64,000 bases of DNA from DAISKN01 sp963716925 (GTDB taxonomy: Bacteria; Acidobacteriota; Vicinamibacteria; Marinacidobacterales; SMYC01): contig CAVQUX010000010.1 in NCBI GenBank assembly GCA_963716925.1, positions 1,364,001-1,428,000 on the forward strand, in the 5' to 3' direction. The notes under the pieces were generated by a model. That model saw nothing but the letters and a program-made list of their open reading frames with translations, had not been told where the DNA came from and searched no databases. A program made the position numbers and the translations under genes. Shown here one piece after another: positions 17,189-25,669 of the stretch; the stretch's first letter is position 1, and each line of letters starts with the position of its first letter.

Positions 17189-18006
17189 CTCGCCGTCTCG
17201 AGCACCCGCTCGTCGAGCCACTGGAGAAACCCCTCCCGGGTGCGGGATCTCTCATGGTACGCGTGAAAGATCTCGTGGTCCCGGCCGTAGTACCCCTCGC
17301 ACGGCGACGGTCGGCATCCGCCCGGATGGTGGACCACCGCGGAGACGAGGAACCCAGGAATCAGGGTGCGGTTGGGATCCGCCCGGATCGCTTCCTCCGC
17401 TACGATCTCTTCCGCCATCACGATGACCTTGCGGGAAGCCCGAGCGGCTTCGCGTATCACGCCGAGGTTCCCGCGAACGTGGGCGTTTCCCTCGGCGTCG
17501 GCCTTCTGCACCGGCAGGATGGCGACGTCCGGCGCGAGCGCTTCGACGGCGACGAGCTTCTGCCCGGTGAAGGGACAGAGGATCTCCTTGAGGTGCGGGT
17601 TTCGCGCGAGGAGGTCGGTGCCCAGGGTGGAGCGCGTCGGGAGGTAGGGGACTCCCGTCGCCGCGGCCTGGAGTGCGAGTGCGATCGTCAGGTTGGAATG
17701 GTCGGTGACCTCGAGTTCGCTGCGGGAGCTCTCCTCGACCGCTCTCCGGAAGTTGTAGCCGGAACCGGCGGAGACGTTTCCGATCCAGGCGGCGACGACC
17801 GCCCGCGCGCATCCGGCTCCGATGAGCACGTCGAAGAGCATGTCCGAAATCGGAGCGACGAGCGTCAGGTCGCGGCGATTCTGCCGGACGAGCTCGTACC
17901 CCGCGGCGAAGGGGACGAGCGCTTCGAGCCCCGCCCCCAGGACGACCGAGCTTCCATCGGGGACGTGGCGCGATATCGCCTCGCGCAGCGGGACCAGCTT
18001 CGACAA
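17185..18006 (-). CDS. CoA-transferase family subunit A (glutaconate CoA-transferase / IpdA-like)
   Basis: A 273-residue alpha-type subunit of the class I CoA-transferase family. The glycine-rich CoA-binding region is DGSSVVLGAGLEALVPFAAGYELVRQ, followed by LTLVAPISDMLFDVLIGAGC, and the C-terminus has YYGRDHEIFHAYHERSRT, similar to IpdA and glutaconate CoA-transferase alpha subunits. The start is a TTG at 18006, two bases after the stop of the enoyl-CoA hydratase. It is the last gene of a three-gene operon with that hydratase and the beta-type subunit. In actinobacteria the same trio (ipdA, ipdB, echA20) opens the last ring of the steroid nucleus, where IpdAB acts as a hydrolase. Here the substrate is unknown. 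Confidence 0.85.
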   Translation of the reverse strand: MSKLVPLREAISRHVPDGSSVVLGAGLEALVPFAAGYELVRQNRRDLTLVAPISDMLFDVLIGAGCARAVVAAWIGNVSAGSGYNFRRAVEESSRSELEVTDHSNLTIALALQAAATGVPYLPTRSTLGTDLLARNPHLKEILCPFTGQKLVAVEALAPDVAILPVQKADAEGNAHVRGNLGVIREAARASRKVIVMAEEIVAEEAIRADPNRTLIPGFLVSAVVHHPGGCRPSPCEGYYGRDHEIFHAYHERSRTREGFLQWLDERVLETAS

Positions 18007-18008
18007 GC

Positions 18009-18767
18009 CTACCTACCCTTCCAGATGGGCTTGCGTTTCTCGAGAAAGGCCTCGAGTCCCTCGCGCATGTCCTCGGTCGAGGCGAGATCCTCGCGGTAGA
18101 GCGTCTCGATCTCCGGGAGCGATTCGAGGGCCCGCGCGGTCGAGCTCCGGAGGGACTTCTTCGCGAGACGAAGCACCGCCGGGCTCTTCGAGGCAAGTTT
18201 CGCGACGAGCTCGCTCACCGCGGCGTCGAGGTCGCCCCTCGGGACCACTCTGCTCACGAGGCCCATGGATCTCGCCTCTTCCGCGGTGAGACGCTCTCCG
18301 AGGAGAACCAGCTCGTTCGCCCGCTTCGCTCCGAACATCGACGGGTAGAGCGCGGCGCCGAGGGGAGGAAAGCATCCGAGATCGATCTCCGGCTGGCCGA
18401 ACGAAGCTCCTTCGGTCGCGATCACGAAGTCGCAGCAGGCGGTGAGCTCCATCCCCCCTCCGAGCGCCGCGGCCTTCACCGCGGCCACGGTAACGGCTTC
18501 CGCTTCGATCAGGCTCCGGCAGAGACGATGGAAGGAGTCGATCATGTCGTCGAGCCGGTCCGGGAAATGATCGCGCACATCGACCCCGGCGGAGAACGCT
18601 TTCTCTCCCTCGGCCGCTAGCACCAGGACGATGACGTCGTCTCGCGCCGCGATGGAGTCGAGCGCGCGCTGCATCGCTTCGATCCCCTCGAGATCCAGCA
18701 CGTGAAGCGGCGGCCCGTTCAGAGTGAGAGTCGCTCTCGGCGGCGTCAGCTCCAGACGGAAGCTCAT
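18009..18767 (-). CDS. Enoyl-CoA hydratase/isomerase family protein
   Basis: A 252-residue crotonase-fold enzyme acting on an acyl-CoA. The oxyanion-hole segments are KAFSAGVDVRDH and KAAALGGGMELTACCDFVIA, and the region that holds the catalytic acid is ASFGQPEIDLGCFPPLGA. I took the ATG at 18767 because its ATGA overlaps the stop of the upstream CoA-transferase subunit by four bases and the family starts at this point; an upstream open extension is only read-through of another frame. It lies between the two CoA-transferase subunits, so it most likely processes the same CoA-ester. It resembles EchA20 in position rather than by any diagnostic residue. Confidence 0.85.
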   Translation of the reverse strand: MSFRLELTPPRATLTLNGPPLHVLDLEGIEAMQRALDSIAARDDVIVLVLAAEGEKAFSAGVDVRDHFPDRLDDMIDSFHRLCRSLIEAEAVTVAAVKAAALGGGMELTACCDFVIATEGASFGQPEIDLGCFPPLGAALYPSMFGAKRANELVLLGERLTAEEARSMGLVSRVVPRGDLDAAVSELVAKLASKSPAVLRLAKKSLRSSTARALESLPEIETLYREDLASTEDMREGLEAFLEKRKPIWKGR

Positions 18768-19549
18768 GCTCCCCCTTGCTTCCCCAGCCAGAACCGCTCG
18801 GGATCGAACGAGCGCAGCAGGAAGAGCTCCTCCTCCGTCGGGAGCGGCGTAGGATGGCAGTCCCCGCTCACCCTGAGGGGCCAGCCGGTTTGCCCCACGA
18901 CCTCCTCCGGCGAGGAAGACGGCGAGAGAGCGTGGAACGAGCGCAGCCTCGCCTCCTTCGACTCCGGATCGAACTCGAGAACTCCGCGATCGGTGATGAC
19001 CGCCGTCGGTCCTCCACCGGGGAGGCCCGAACGCTTTCGCCAATCCCCCCCGTCGCCGTGACCGGGAGACGTCACGTACGAGACCCTCTCGACGAGCCGG
19101 TGCTTCGCGTGATTGAGGAGCACGACGAGGCGCGTGGCCAGGGACGCGATGTCGGAAGCGCCTCCGCTCCCGGGAAGGCGGACCGAGGCGACGCGCGTGG
19201 TGTTGAGGTTTCCGAACCGATCGACTTCGGCCGCGCCCACGAAGCCGAGTCCCACCCGGCCCGATTGGAGGAAGCCCATCACGTCCAGAAGCTCCGTCGC
19301 CGAGGTCGCGCCCTTCAGGTTGGCCGGGTCGCTCATGGTGTAGAGCGTCTCCGATGCCGCCTCGGCCCGCACCAGACCGTTCTCGTAGAGCCCCACTGCC
19401 CGCCTGGCATGCGTCGCCTGGGCGAGGCGGAAGGCGATGAGCGGAAGCCGCATCCCCACGAAGACTACTTCCGAGTCCCGGATTTCCCGGGACGCGGAAT
19501 GGACCATCATCTCCGAGGGCGTCGGCCGGTCTTTCGCTCGCACTACCAT
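18764..19549 (-). CDS. CoA-transferase family subunit B (glutaconate CoA-transferase / IpdB-like)
   Basis: The beta-type partner of the subunit at 17185, about 261 residues. After the start MVVRAKDRPTPSEMMV come the family segments SREIRDSEVVFVGMRLPLIA, AVGLYENGLVRAEA and GFVGAAEVDRFGNLNTTRV with the glycine-rich LPGSGGASDIASLA loop. A glutamate is present in GLYENG, the place where class I CoA-transferases hold the residue that forms the CoA thioester, so true transferase chemistry is possible. An upstream TTG at 19579 is in frame, but the ATG at 19549 fits the family start. It opens the operon and is divergent from citrate synthase. Confidence 0.85.
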   Translation of the reverse strand: MVVRAKDRPTPSEMMVHSASREIRDSEVVFVGMRLPLIAFRLAQATHARRAVGLYENGLVRAEAASETLYTMSDPANLKGATSATELLDVMGFLQSGRVGLGFVGAAEVDRFGNLNTTRVASVRLPGSGGASDIASLATRLVVLLNHAKHRLVERVSYVTSPGHGDGGDWRKRSGLPGGGPTAVITDRGVLEFDPESKEARLRSFHALSPSSSPEEVVGQTGWPLRVSGDCHPTPLPTEEELFLLRSFDPERFWLGKQGGA

Positions 19550-19567
19550 GGCGGTCGAGGTTGAATG

Positions 19568-19584
19568 TAGAATAACCAATTGGT
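19568..19584. promoter_or_regulatory. Possible -10 box and operator palindrome between the CoA-transferase operon and gltA
   Basis: A TAGAAT hexamer (19568-19573, plus strand) is followed directly by the perfect 10-bp palindrome ACCAATTGGT (19575-19584). The palindrome is 25 bases before the citrate synthase ATG and 26 bases before the start of the divergent CoA-transferase subunit, so one bound protein could affect both. Confidence 0.4.
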
Positions 19585-19608
19585 CACCGAGGGAGGAAGA
19601 AAAGGCTC

Positions 19609-20895
19609 ATGGCGCGCGAAACGCTGACCGTCACCGACAACCGAACCGGCAAAACCTACGAGCTCCCGATTGAGGACGGGGCCATTCGCGCGAAGGATCT
19701 CCGCCAGATCCGGGTGGACGAAGAGGATTACGGCCTCAAGAGCTACGATCCGGCCTTTCTGAACACCGCCGCCTGCAAGAGCCGGATCACCTTCATCGAC
19801 GGCGAGAAGGGAATTCTCCGATACCGGGGCTACCCCATCGAGCAGCTCGCGGAGAAATCGAACTACCTCGAGGTCGCCTACCTCATCCTCTACGGCGAGC
19901 TTCCCACGAAAAAGCAGTACGAGGATTGGGTCCACAACATCACCCACCACACCATCCTCCACGAGTACGTGAAGAAGCTCCTCGACGGGTTTCGCTACGA
20001 CGCCCATCCCATGGGTATGCTCATCGGGGTCGTGGGGGCGCTCTCCACCTTCTATCCGGACGCCAAGAAAGTCCTCGACCCGGCGTCGCGGAGACTGCAG
20101 ACGTACCGGCTCATCGCCAAGATGCCGACCCTCGCCGCGTTCTCCTACCGGCACAGCATCGGGATGCGCTACACCTATCCCGACAACGACCTCTCCTATA
20201 CCGGCAACTTCTTGAACATGACGTTCGCCATGACTCACAAGTACCGGCCGAATCCGGTGCTGGAGCGGGCGCTCGAGGTACTCTTCATCCTCCACGCCGA
20301 CCACGAGCAGAACTGCTCCACCAGCGCCATGAGAGGGGTCGGAAGCTCTCAGTCCGATCCCTATTCGGCGACGGCCGCCGCGGCCGCGGCGCTCTACGGA
20401 CCGCTCCATGGAGGCGCGAACGAGGCCGTGCTCCGGATGCTCAACGAGATCGGGAGCAAGGAGAAGGTCCCCGAGTTCATCAAGAAGGTGAAGGAGGGAG
20501 AGGGACGGCTCATGGGCTTCGGCCACCGGGTCTACAAGAGCTATGACCCGAGGGCCAAGATCATCAAGCAGACGGCCCACGAGGTCTTCCAGGTGACGGG
20601 CAAGAACCCTCTCATCGACATCGCCGTGGAGCTCGAGCGCATCGCGCTTCAGGAAGACTACTTCGTGTCGCGGAAGCTCTACCCCAACGTCGACTTCTAC
20701 TCCGGGATCATCTACGAGGCCATGGGTTTTCCGATGAGCATGTTTCCGGTGCTCTTCGCCATCCCCCGGACTTCGGGCTGGATCGCGCAATGGGAGGAGA
20801 TGCTCATGGATTCCGAGCAGAAGATCGCCCGGCCCCAGCAGCTCTATCTTGGAGCCGACACCCGCGACTTCGTCCCCATGGAGAAGCGCGGCTAG
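19609..20895 (+). CDS. gltA: Citrate synthase
   Basis: Condenses acetyl-CoA and oxaloacetate to citrate at the entry of the TCA cycle; cytoplasmic. At 428 residues it has the length of hexameric type II enzymes, with the N-terminal beta domain (ETLTVTDNRTGKTYELPIEDG) seen in those. The active-site histidines lie in LYGPLHGGANEAVLRML (near 260) and GFGHRVYKSYDPRAK (near 305), and the catalytic aspartate in NVDFYSGI (near 360). A GGAGGAAG ribosome site precedes the ATG. It is monocistronic, with a divergent acyl-CoA operon whose products could feed acetyl-CoA or succinyl-CoA into the cycle. Confidence 0.97.
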   Translation: MARETLTVTDNRTGKTYELPIEDGAIRAKDLRQIRVDEEDYGLKSYDPAFLNTAACKSRITFIDGEKGILRYRGYPIEQLAEKSNYLEVAYLILYGELPTKKQYEDWVHNITHHTILHEYVKKLLDGFRYDAHPMGMLIGVVGALSTFYPDAKKVLDPASRRLQTYRLIAKMPTLAAFSYRHSIGMRYTYPDNDLSYTGNFLNMTFAMTHKYRPNPVLERALEVLFILHADHEQNCSTSAMRGVGSSQSDPYSATAAAAAALYGPLHGGANEAVLRMLNEIGSKEKVPEFIKKVKEGEGRLMGFGHRVYKSYDPRAKIIKQTAHEVFQVTGKNPLIDIAVELERIALQEDYFVSRKLYPNVDFYSGIIYEAMGFPMSMFPVLFAIPRTSGWIAQWEEMLMDSEQKIARPQQLYLGADTRDFVPMEKRG

Positions 20896-20898
20896 CTC

Positions 20899-21540
20899 TC
20901 ACTCGACGAGGGTCGCCCGCAGGATGTGGTCCAGGCGGGGGAAATTCTCGTCGAGGTAGGCGTTTCCTTTCTCGAAGAGCGGAGCCTGCTTTCCCGCGCG
21001 GATGCCGCCGCCCGACGTCTCGCCGTAGTCGCTGTACAGCGAGTCGATCACGTCCATCCCCGAAGCCACCCGGCCGAACGGCACGAAGGGCTCCCGGTCG
21101 TGGGTCTCCGAGTTGTCGCGGAGGTTGAAGAAGACCTGCGTCGTGCGCCCGTTGGGAACGGCGAAGGCGTAGGCGATGGTGCCGCGCTCGTTCGATTGCA
21201 CGAAGGGATCGTCTTCGATCGGGCGGTCGCGCCAGATCGTCGAGATCCGCGGGTCGCCGTGGATCCCGAACTGCGCCCAGCGGCCGGCGACGACACGATG
21301 GAAGCGAACCCCGTCGTAGTATCCGTGCCGAACGAGGTTGTAGAAACGGTCGGCGCCGCGGGGCGCCCAATCACGGCGGACGTCGATCTCGATTCGGCCC
21401 TTGGTGGTCTCGAGAAGTACTCGGAATGACGCGGGCGCCTCTTTCCTCATCTCGGGAGAGTCGGGATGTAGAAGGGGCGAATCGCCCTGGGCGAGCGCGA
21501 GGAGAAGCGCCGCGGCGGCTACTGCTTTAGCGTGATCCAC
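20899..21540 (-). CDS. Secreted cyclophilin-type peptidyl-prolyl isomerase
   Basis: Catalyses cis-trans isomerisation of prolyl bonds, probably in the periplasm. From the GTG at 21540 the protein starts with a hydrophobic leader (AKAVAAAALLLALAQG), then the cyclophilin fold: FRVLLETTKGRIEIDVRRDWAP, DRFYNLVRHGYYDGVRFHRVV (with the family's FHRV) and QVFFNLRDNSETHDREPFVPFGRV. The usual QGGDP is replaced by QFGIHGDP, and the active-site glutamine-rich strand is less canonical, so activity may be weak. Its start overlaps the end of the cupin gene by 22 bases on the same strand, so the two are coupled. Confidence 0.85.
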   Translation of the reverse strand: MDHAKAVAAAALLLALAQGDSPLLHPDSPEMRKEAPASFRVLLETTKGRIEIDVRRDWAPRGADRFYNLVRHGYYDGVRFHRVVAGRWAQFGIHGDPRISTIWRDRPIEDDPFVQSNERGTIAYAFAVPNGRTTQVFFNLRDNSETHDREPFVPFGRVASGMDVIDSLYSDYGETSGGGIRAGKQAPLFEKGNAYLDENFPRLDHILRATLVE

Positions 21541-21902
21541 AGAAATTCGATCGGCGTATCGCCGGTGTTGCCGGACTCGTGATCCTGGCTCAAGGTGACT
21601 TTCTCCATCCAGCCGACGGATCCATCCTTCGCGATCGAGGTCTCCTTCTTGTCGCCGTAGCGCATCGTCCACTCGCCGCCCTTGAGGTGCACGTAGAGCT
21701 GATTTCCCGAGTGCGTATGGACGCCTTCCCACTGGCCCGGCTGGACCACGTACTTCTGGACCACGACGCGGTCGTTCTCGAAGACGACCTCTCCCGGGAT
21801 GTTCGGATAATTCTGATGGAAGCTCTGCTGAGTCGCGATGGGGGTCGAGGCCACGAGCACGAGGCACGCGAGCACGAGCGCGATCCGGGGAATCGTTTTC
21901 AT
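21519..21902 (-). CDS. Secreted cupin-fold protein
   Basis: A small exported cupin of 127 residues. The start at 21902 is preceded by GAGGAGAA and gives a signal peptide KTIPRIALVLACLVLVAST. The cupin core has VQPGQWEGVHTHSGNQLYVHLKGGEW, where HTH and the following glutamine/histidine positions are the likely metal ligands, and a second strand set near GDTPIEFLWITLK. An upstream in-frame start at 21935 would put nine charged residues before the signal peptide and is less likely. It is co-transcribed with the cyclophilin. The function is unknown. Confidence 0.8.
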   Translation of the reverse strand: MKTIPRIALVLACLVLVASTPIATQQSFHQNYPNIPGEVVFENDRVVVQKYVVQPGQWEGVHTHSGNQLYVHLKGGEWTMRYGDKKETSIAKDGSVGWMEKVTLSQDHESGNTGDTPIEFLWITLKQ

Positions 21903-22072
21903 GGGTTCTCCTCTCGAACGCGAATCTATGGCCAAGTGATGCGCGAAGTCCAGCGGCGCGTATCTACCTGGTAGCTATTACACCCACGCGGCGCGGCCGG
22001 GCGTCCAATCCCAGCCCCTGGAACGAGATACGACGGGCATACCCTGGAACGCGGTTTGCTTTCGATTTCGAC

Positions 22073-22483
22073 GTGAGTCGATGGACGCTGGCAGCGAGCC
22101 TCCTCGTCGCGTTTTCGTGCCGAGGGCCGGGGGCGGACGTGATCCTTCCTGTCGGGACCGAGATCAAGATCCGCCTCGAGCAGGACCTGAGGACCGATTC
22201 CAGCCTTCGCGGCGAGAGGTTCGAGGCCACACTCGCGGCGCCGCTCTCCGCGGAAGGGAAGCTTCTTGCCCGCGCGGGAGCGCCCGTCTGGGGAGAGCTC
22301 ACCGAGGTCGACCAGGGAAGAGCCCGGCTCACGATGACGCTGAGATCCGTCGAGGTGAACGGACGAAGTCATTTCCTCGAAGCCGCCCCTTTGACCGTCC
22401 AGGCCGCCGGTATCGGGCCGGGCGCGGTCTTTCGTCTGCCGCTGGCGAAGCCGCTCGAGCTCCCGCCGCAGCCAGCGGAGTGA
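22073..22483 (+). CDS. Small exported protein of unknown function
   Basis: A 136-residue protein with a short hydrophobic leader (WTLAASLLVAFSC) that ends in a cysteine and may be a weak lipobox. The mature part starts with ILPVGTEIKIRLEQDLRTDS and continues with EGKLLARAGAPVWGELTEVD and ARLTMTLRSVEVNG, a beta-rich pattern seen in many small acidobacterial exported proteins with a 'GT-x-hydrophobic-x-R-L' start. I know no function. The start codon is a GTG at 22073 without a strong ribosome site. It converges with the PhyH gene, the stops being five bases apart. Confidence 0.6.
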   Translation: MSRWTLAASLLVAFSCRGPGADVILPVGTEIKIRLEQDLRTDSSLRGERFEATLAAPLSAEGKLLARAGAPVWGELTEVDQGRARLTMTLRSVEVNGRSHFLEAAPLTVQAAGIGPGAVFRLPLAKPLELPPQPAE

Positions 22484-22487
22484 AGAG

Positions 22488-23297
22488 TCAGGGAGCAGTC
22501 CATACGAGAGGGAATCGCTCGCTATCGAGGGGGGCTCCGTCGGGGAGTCCCGGATCCTCGGTCGGGATCGCGACCTCTCCCTTGCGTCGCCGGTAGCGGG
22601 CGTCGTCTCCCGTCCACCGGGTCGCGAGCGCGCGCCGGCGATTGGCGCTCGAGTTTCCCGGCGATCCATGAACGATCATCGCCTGGAACACCAGCACGTC
22701 TCCGGGCTCCATGGCGAAGCTGGTGATGCGGTGCCGGTGTCGCTCTGCGTCGATGTCGGGCAGAGGCGGAAGGCCGGTTCCCTCGTAGAGCGTACCGTCC
22801 TTGAAGTGATACGGGCTGAACTCCGGCCAGCGGTGGCTGCCGCAGACGTATTCGACGCCGACTTCTTCGGAGACGGGATCCAGCGGAAGCCACAGGGAGC
22901 AGACCTGGTAACCGCTCACCGCCCAGTAGGGCTGATCCTGATGCCACGGCGTTCGCTCGCGGGTCCCCGGTTCCTTCACCAGCAGCTGGTCATAGAAGAA
23001 ATTCACCCGGGTCGCGCCCATGACGGTGCCCGCGATCTCCGCGGCGGGCGACTCGAGAGCGAACCGGCGGAACCTGGGAAGCCGCTCCGCGAGCTCCAGG
23101 TCGCCGAAGAATCGGCCTCCCGCGCGCGCGTACTCCTCCGCGTTCGGCCCCGGCGAGGCCATCGCCTCCTCGACCGCCTCGGCGAGGAACGAAAGCCACT
23201 CGCGCGGAAACAAATCTCTCAGGCAGGTGACCCCGTCGCGATCGTAGGCTTCCCGCTCCTCCGAGGTGATGGGTCTCGATGGTGTCGATGGAAGCAC
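22488..23297 (-). CDS. Phytanoyl-CoA dioxygenase (PhyH) family Fe(II)/2-oxoglutarate oxygenase
   Basis: A 269-residue non-haem iron oxygenase that hydroxylates an unknown substrate at the expense of 2-oxoglutarate. The iron-binding HxD is in RTPWHQDQPYWAVSG and the distal histidine in VFQAMIVHGSPGNSSANRRR, whose following arginine binds 2-oxoglutarate. A second supporting motif is CSLWLPLDPVSEEVGVEYVCGSH. I chose the GTG at 23297 (LPSTPSRPITSEERE); the frame is open further upstream but that part is arginine-rich and would overlap the divergent gene. Homologues act on acyl-CoAs, ectoine precursors and natural products, so the substrate is open. Confidence 0.85.
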   Translation of the reverse strand: MLPSTPSRPITSEEREAYDRDGVTCLRDLFPREWLSFLAEAVEEAMASPGPNAEEYARAGGRFFGDLELAERLPRFRRFALESPAAEIAGTVMGATRVNFFYDQLLVKEPGTRERTPWHQDQPYWAVSGYQVCSLWLPLDPVSEEVGVEYVCGSHRWPEFSPYHFKDGTLYEGTGLPPLPDIDAERHRHRITSFAMEPGDVLVFQAMIVHGSPGNSSANRRRALATRWTGDDARYRRRKGEVAIPTEDPGLPDGAPLDSERFPLVWTAP

Positions 23298-23344
23298 GGC
23301 TTTGACTCGATGAGGACGGATGCTACCATGCGTCAGCTCGCCGC

Positions 23345-23692
23345 ATGAGACTCGGCATCGCGCTCTTCGCCCTCCTCGCCGTCTCGTCCGTAATCGCGAA
23401 GACAATCCTTTCCGGCCTGGGCCACAACTTCGACCTGGAATCCTGGGCGCTGTTCTCCGATCTCATCCGCAACGGCAAGAACGTCTACGCCGAGACCTAC
23501 CGGAACCCGTACGGTCCGATCTGGGCCTACGTCTGCGCCGGCGCCGGGTACGTTCAGGCTCGGGTCTTCGACTCGGAGAGCCTGGTGGGCTTCCATCGCC
23601 TGCTGGCGTTGTTCCTCTCCCTGGTGGACGTCGCCATCGCGGCGTTGCTCGCGCGCCGCTACTCTCTCGCCGTGGGCGCGCTCTTTCTTCTG
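23345..23692 (+). pseudogene. N-terminal fragment of a membrane glycosyltransferase
   Basis: From the ATG at 23345 the first 116 residues look like the start of a GT87/GT39-type membrane mannosyltransferase: a first helix (LGIALFALLAVSSVIAKTIL), the acidic periplasmic loop LESWALFSDLIRNGKNVYAE followed by NPYGPIWAY, and helices around LLALFLSLVDVAIAALLARR. Homology stops after GALFLL near 23692. The frame stays open to 23830, but the added residues are charged and do not continue the helix pattern. About three quarters of the protein is missing, so the gene is cut off by a deletion or a misassembly at this point. Confidence 0.65.
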
Positions 23693-23803
23693 CGCGTGGT
23701 AAGGAAGCTCGAGGCGGGCGCGCTTCTTCGTGAGCCGTCCCACGAACTCCTTCATCCTCACGATGCCGTCGGGAACGAGGACGGCCGCCGCGAGGAGCTT
23801 CAA
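23693..23803 (-). other. Antisense coding-like fragment of unknown origin
   Basis: After the glycosyltransferase breaks off, the minus strand from 23803 reads LKLLAAAVLVPDGIVRMKEF and GRLTKKRARLELPY with strong G/C preference at third codon positions, as in real genes. It runs without a stop into the antisense of the glycosyltransferase. It may be the start or middle of another gene joined here in inverted orientation. I do not recognise the family. Confidence 0.3.
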
Positions 23804-23850
23804 GGCCGCCGTGGGTTAGCAGAATGGTAAACTCGCGGCGAGAGAAGGCG

Positions 23851-25669
23851 ATGAGGTGGACGGTTTTTTTCGCTTGCCTCCTGTCTGCGTCCTCGTGTGA
23901 ACGCGAGATCGAACTCGTCGAGTCCTCCGCGGAGAGCGTCGTTCTCCACGGGGAATCCCGGCGATCGATTGCGGCCCGGATTCCCTCGGAGCTCTCGTTT
24001 CCGGTGGAGCTTCCTCGCAACGCGGAGCTGTCCTTCTCCGCCGCGTTGCTGACGGAACGACGCGTCCCCCGGGCGCGCGTGGATTTTCGCGTCGAGCTCT
24101 CGGCCGACGGTAGAGACGTCGAGGTCTACCGGCGGGAGGTGCGCGCGGGAGAAGAGAACCAGTGGCTCGACGCCCGGGTCAATCTCTGGCGCATGGAGCG
24201 GAAAGTCCGTGACCTTGTCGTTTTCGACCGAGCCCTCCTCCGGGTCTTCTGCTCGTGCCCTGGCTCTCCCGCGTGCGGCCGGCCTGGGGCGACCCCCGAA
24301 TTCGAGCCCGCCGAACGGAGCCGCTCGGTCCGAACGAGCGTCCTTCGTTCGTCGTGGTCCTCGTCGATACCCTTCGGGCGGACTATCTGGGCGCCTACGG
24401 TTTCGACGGGCGCCATTTCTCCGAACCTGGACCGGTTGGCCGCCGAGTCCCTGCTGTTCGAGAGCTGCTTCGCGAACGCGCCCTGGACGAAGCCCTCCAT
24501 CGCCACTCTCTTCACCTCCCTCCCTCCCGGCGGTGCACGGCGTGACGGGCTATGGGGAAGCCGAGGTGGTCCGGAGAGGGTGACTCTGGACGCAAGTGCT
24601 GCCCGACGAGGCCGAGACGATTGCCGAGCGATTCCAGGTCGCCGGCTACCGGACGGCGGCGTTCGTCGCGAACCCGTTCATCTCGCCCCGCTACGGGTTC
24701 TCTCAGGGATTCGGCTCTTCGAGCGGAAGGACGAAAACCGCGTCGCTTCTCGCCTCGGCCCGACAATGGCTCACGGAGAACGCATCCGACTCGCGATGCG
24801 CCCTTCTTTCTCTATCTGCACGTCATGGACGTCCATGGGCCTTACGACGGCTCCGCGGGAAGACTTCGAGACGGTCCTGCGACAGATGGACGCGAGCGAG
24901 ACGCGAACGCTCACCGAGGAGGAGTACGCTGCGGATTCCCGAGTACCTGCGGCAAACCGAGTGGGCCTCCGAGGAAGAGCGCTATCGCCTGACGTCCTGG
25001 CGGGCCAAGTACGGCGCCGGAGTCCACGCTTTCGACCGCGCCATCGGTCCGTTTCTCGACGAGCTCCGCGCGAGCGGCGTCCTCGACCGCGCGTACGTCG
25101 TGCTCACGTCGGATCACGGCGAGGAGCTGATGGAGCACGAAGGCTGGAACCATGGGAACAATCTGTACGAGCAACAGCTCCACGTGCCGTTGATGATAAG
25201 GAAGCCGCTCGCGGAGGACGCGGGCCGCCGAATCGACCGCTCTCGTGAGCCTCGTCGATCTGTCTGCCCACGCTCCTGGAAGCTCGCAGGAATCGAAGCA
25301 TCCTCCAGCGATCCTGGGCCGCGACTTCTCCGACCCTTCTTCGAGGCGGGAAGCGATGGCGGGAACGTCGCGGTTTTCGCCGAGGCGGTGAACGGAACGA
25401 CCGCGGGTTCGAGCGTGCGCACGCTCTCTCACAAGCTGATCTGGGACGACGAGCGCGGTGAGGTCGAGCTCTACGACCTGGTCGCCGATCCGGGAGAGTG
25501 CCGCGATCTCAGCAAGGAAGACGAACCGTCCCTGGCAGAGATGAAGACCCGCCTTCGGGAGCAACTCGAGAGAAACGAAGCGCGGGGAGCGCTCGCACGG
25601 GAGGCGGTACCGATGGAGGACGAGCTTCGCGATCGACTGAAAGCCCTGGGGTACGTACATCCTCCATGA
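23851..25669 (+). pseudogene. Frameshifted lipoprotein sulfatase-like hydrolase
   Basis: A member of the alkaline-phosphatase/sulfatase superfamily, broken by many frameshifts. The start at 23851 gives a lipoprotein leader (RWTVFFACLLSASSC). The pieces, in several frames, line up as one protein: a beta-rich N-terminal domain, SFVVVLVDTLRADYLGAYGF (metal-binding aspartates), ISPNLDRLAAESLLFESCFA then NAPWTKPSIATLFTSL, IAERFQVAGYRTAAFVANPF, FFLYLHVMDVHGPYD, RAYVVLTSDHGEELMEHEGW with GNNLYEQQLHVPL, and finally LSHKLIWDDERGEVELYDLV to RLKALGYVHPP. The nucleophile site reads W-T-K-P-S, so threonine replaces the usual Cys/Ser. At least six shifts are needed over 1.3 kb. Confidence 0.75.

Noticed and set aside
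23807..23840. A tRNA-like string (GGTTAGCAGAATGGTAAACTC)
   Set aside because: It looks like a D-arm, but there is no anticodon arm, T-arm (GTTCGA) or acceptor stem in the following 60 bases.
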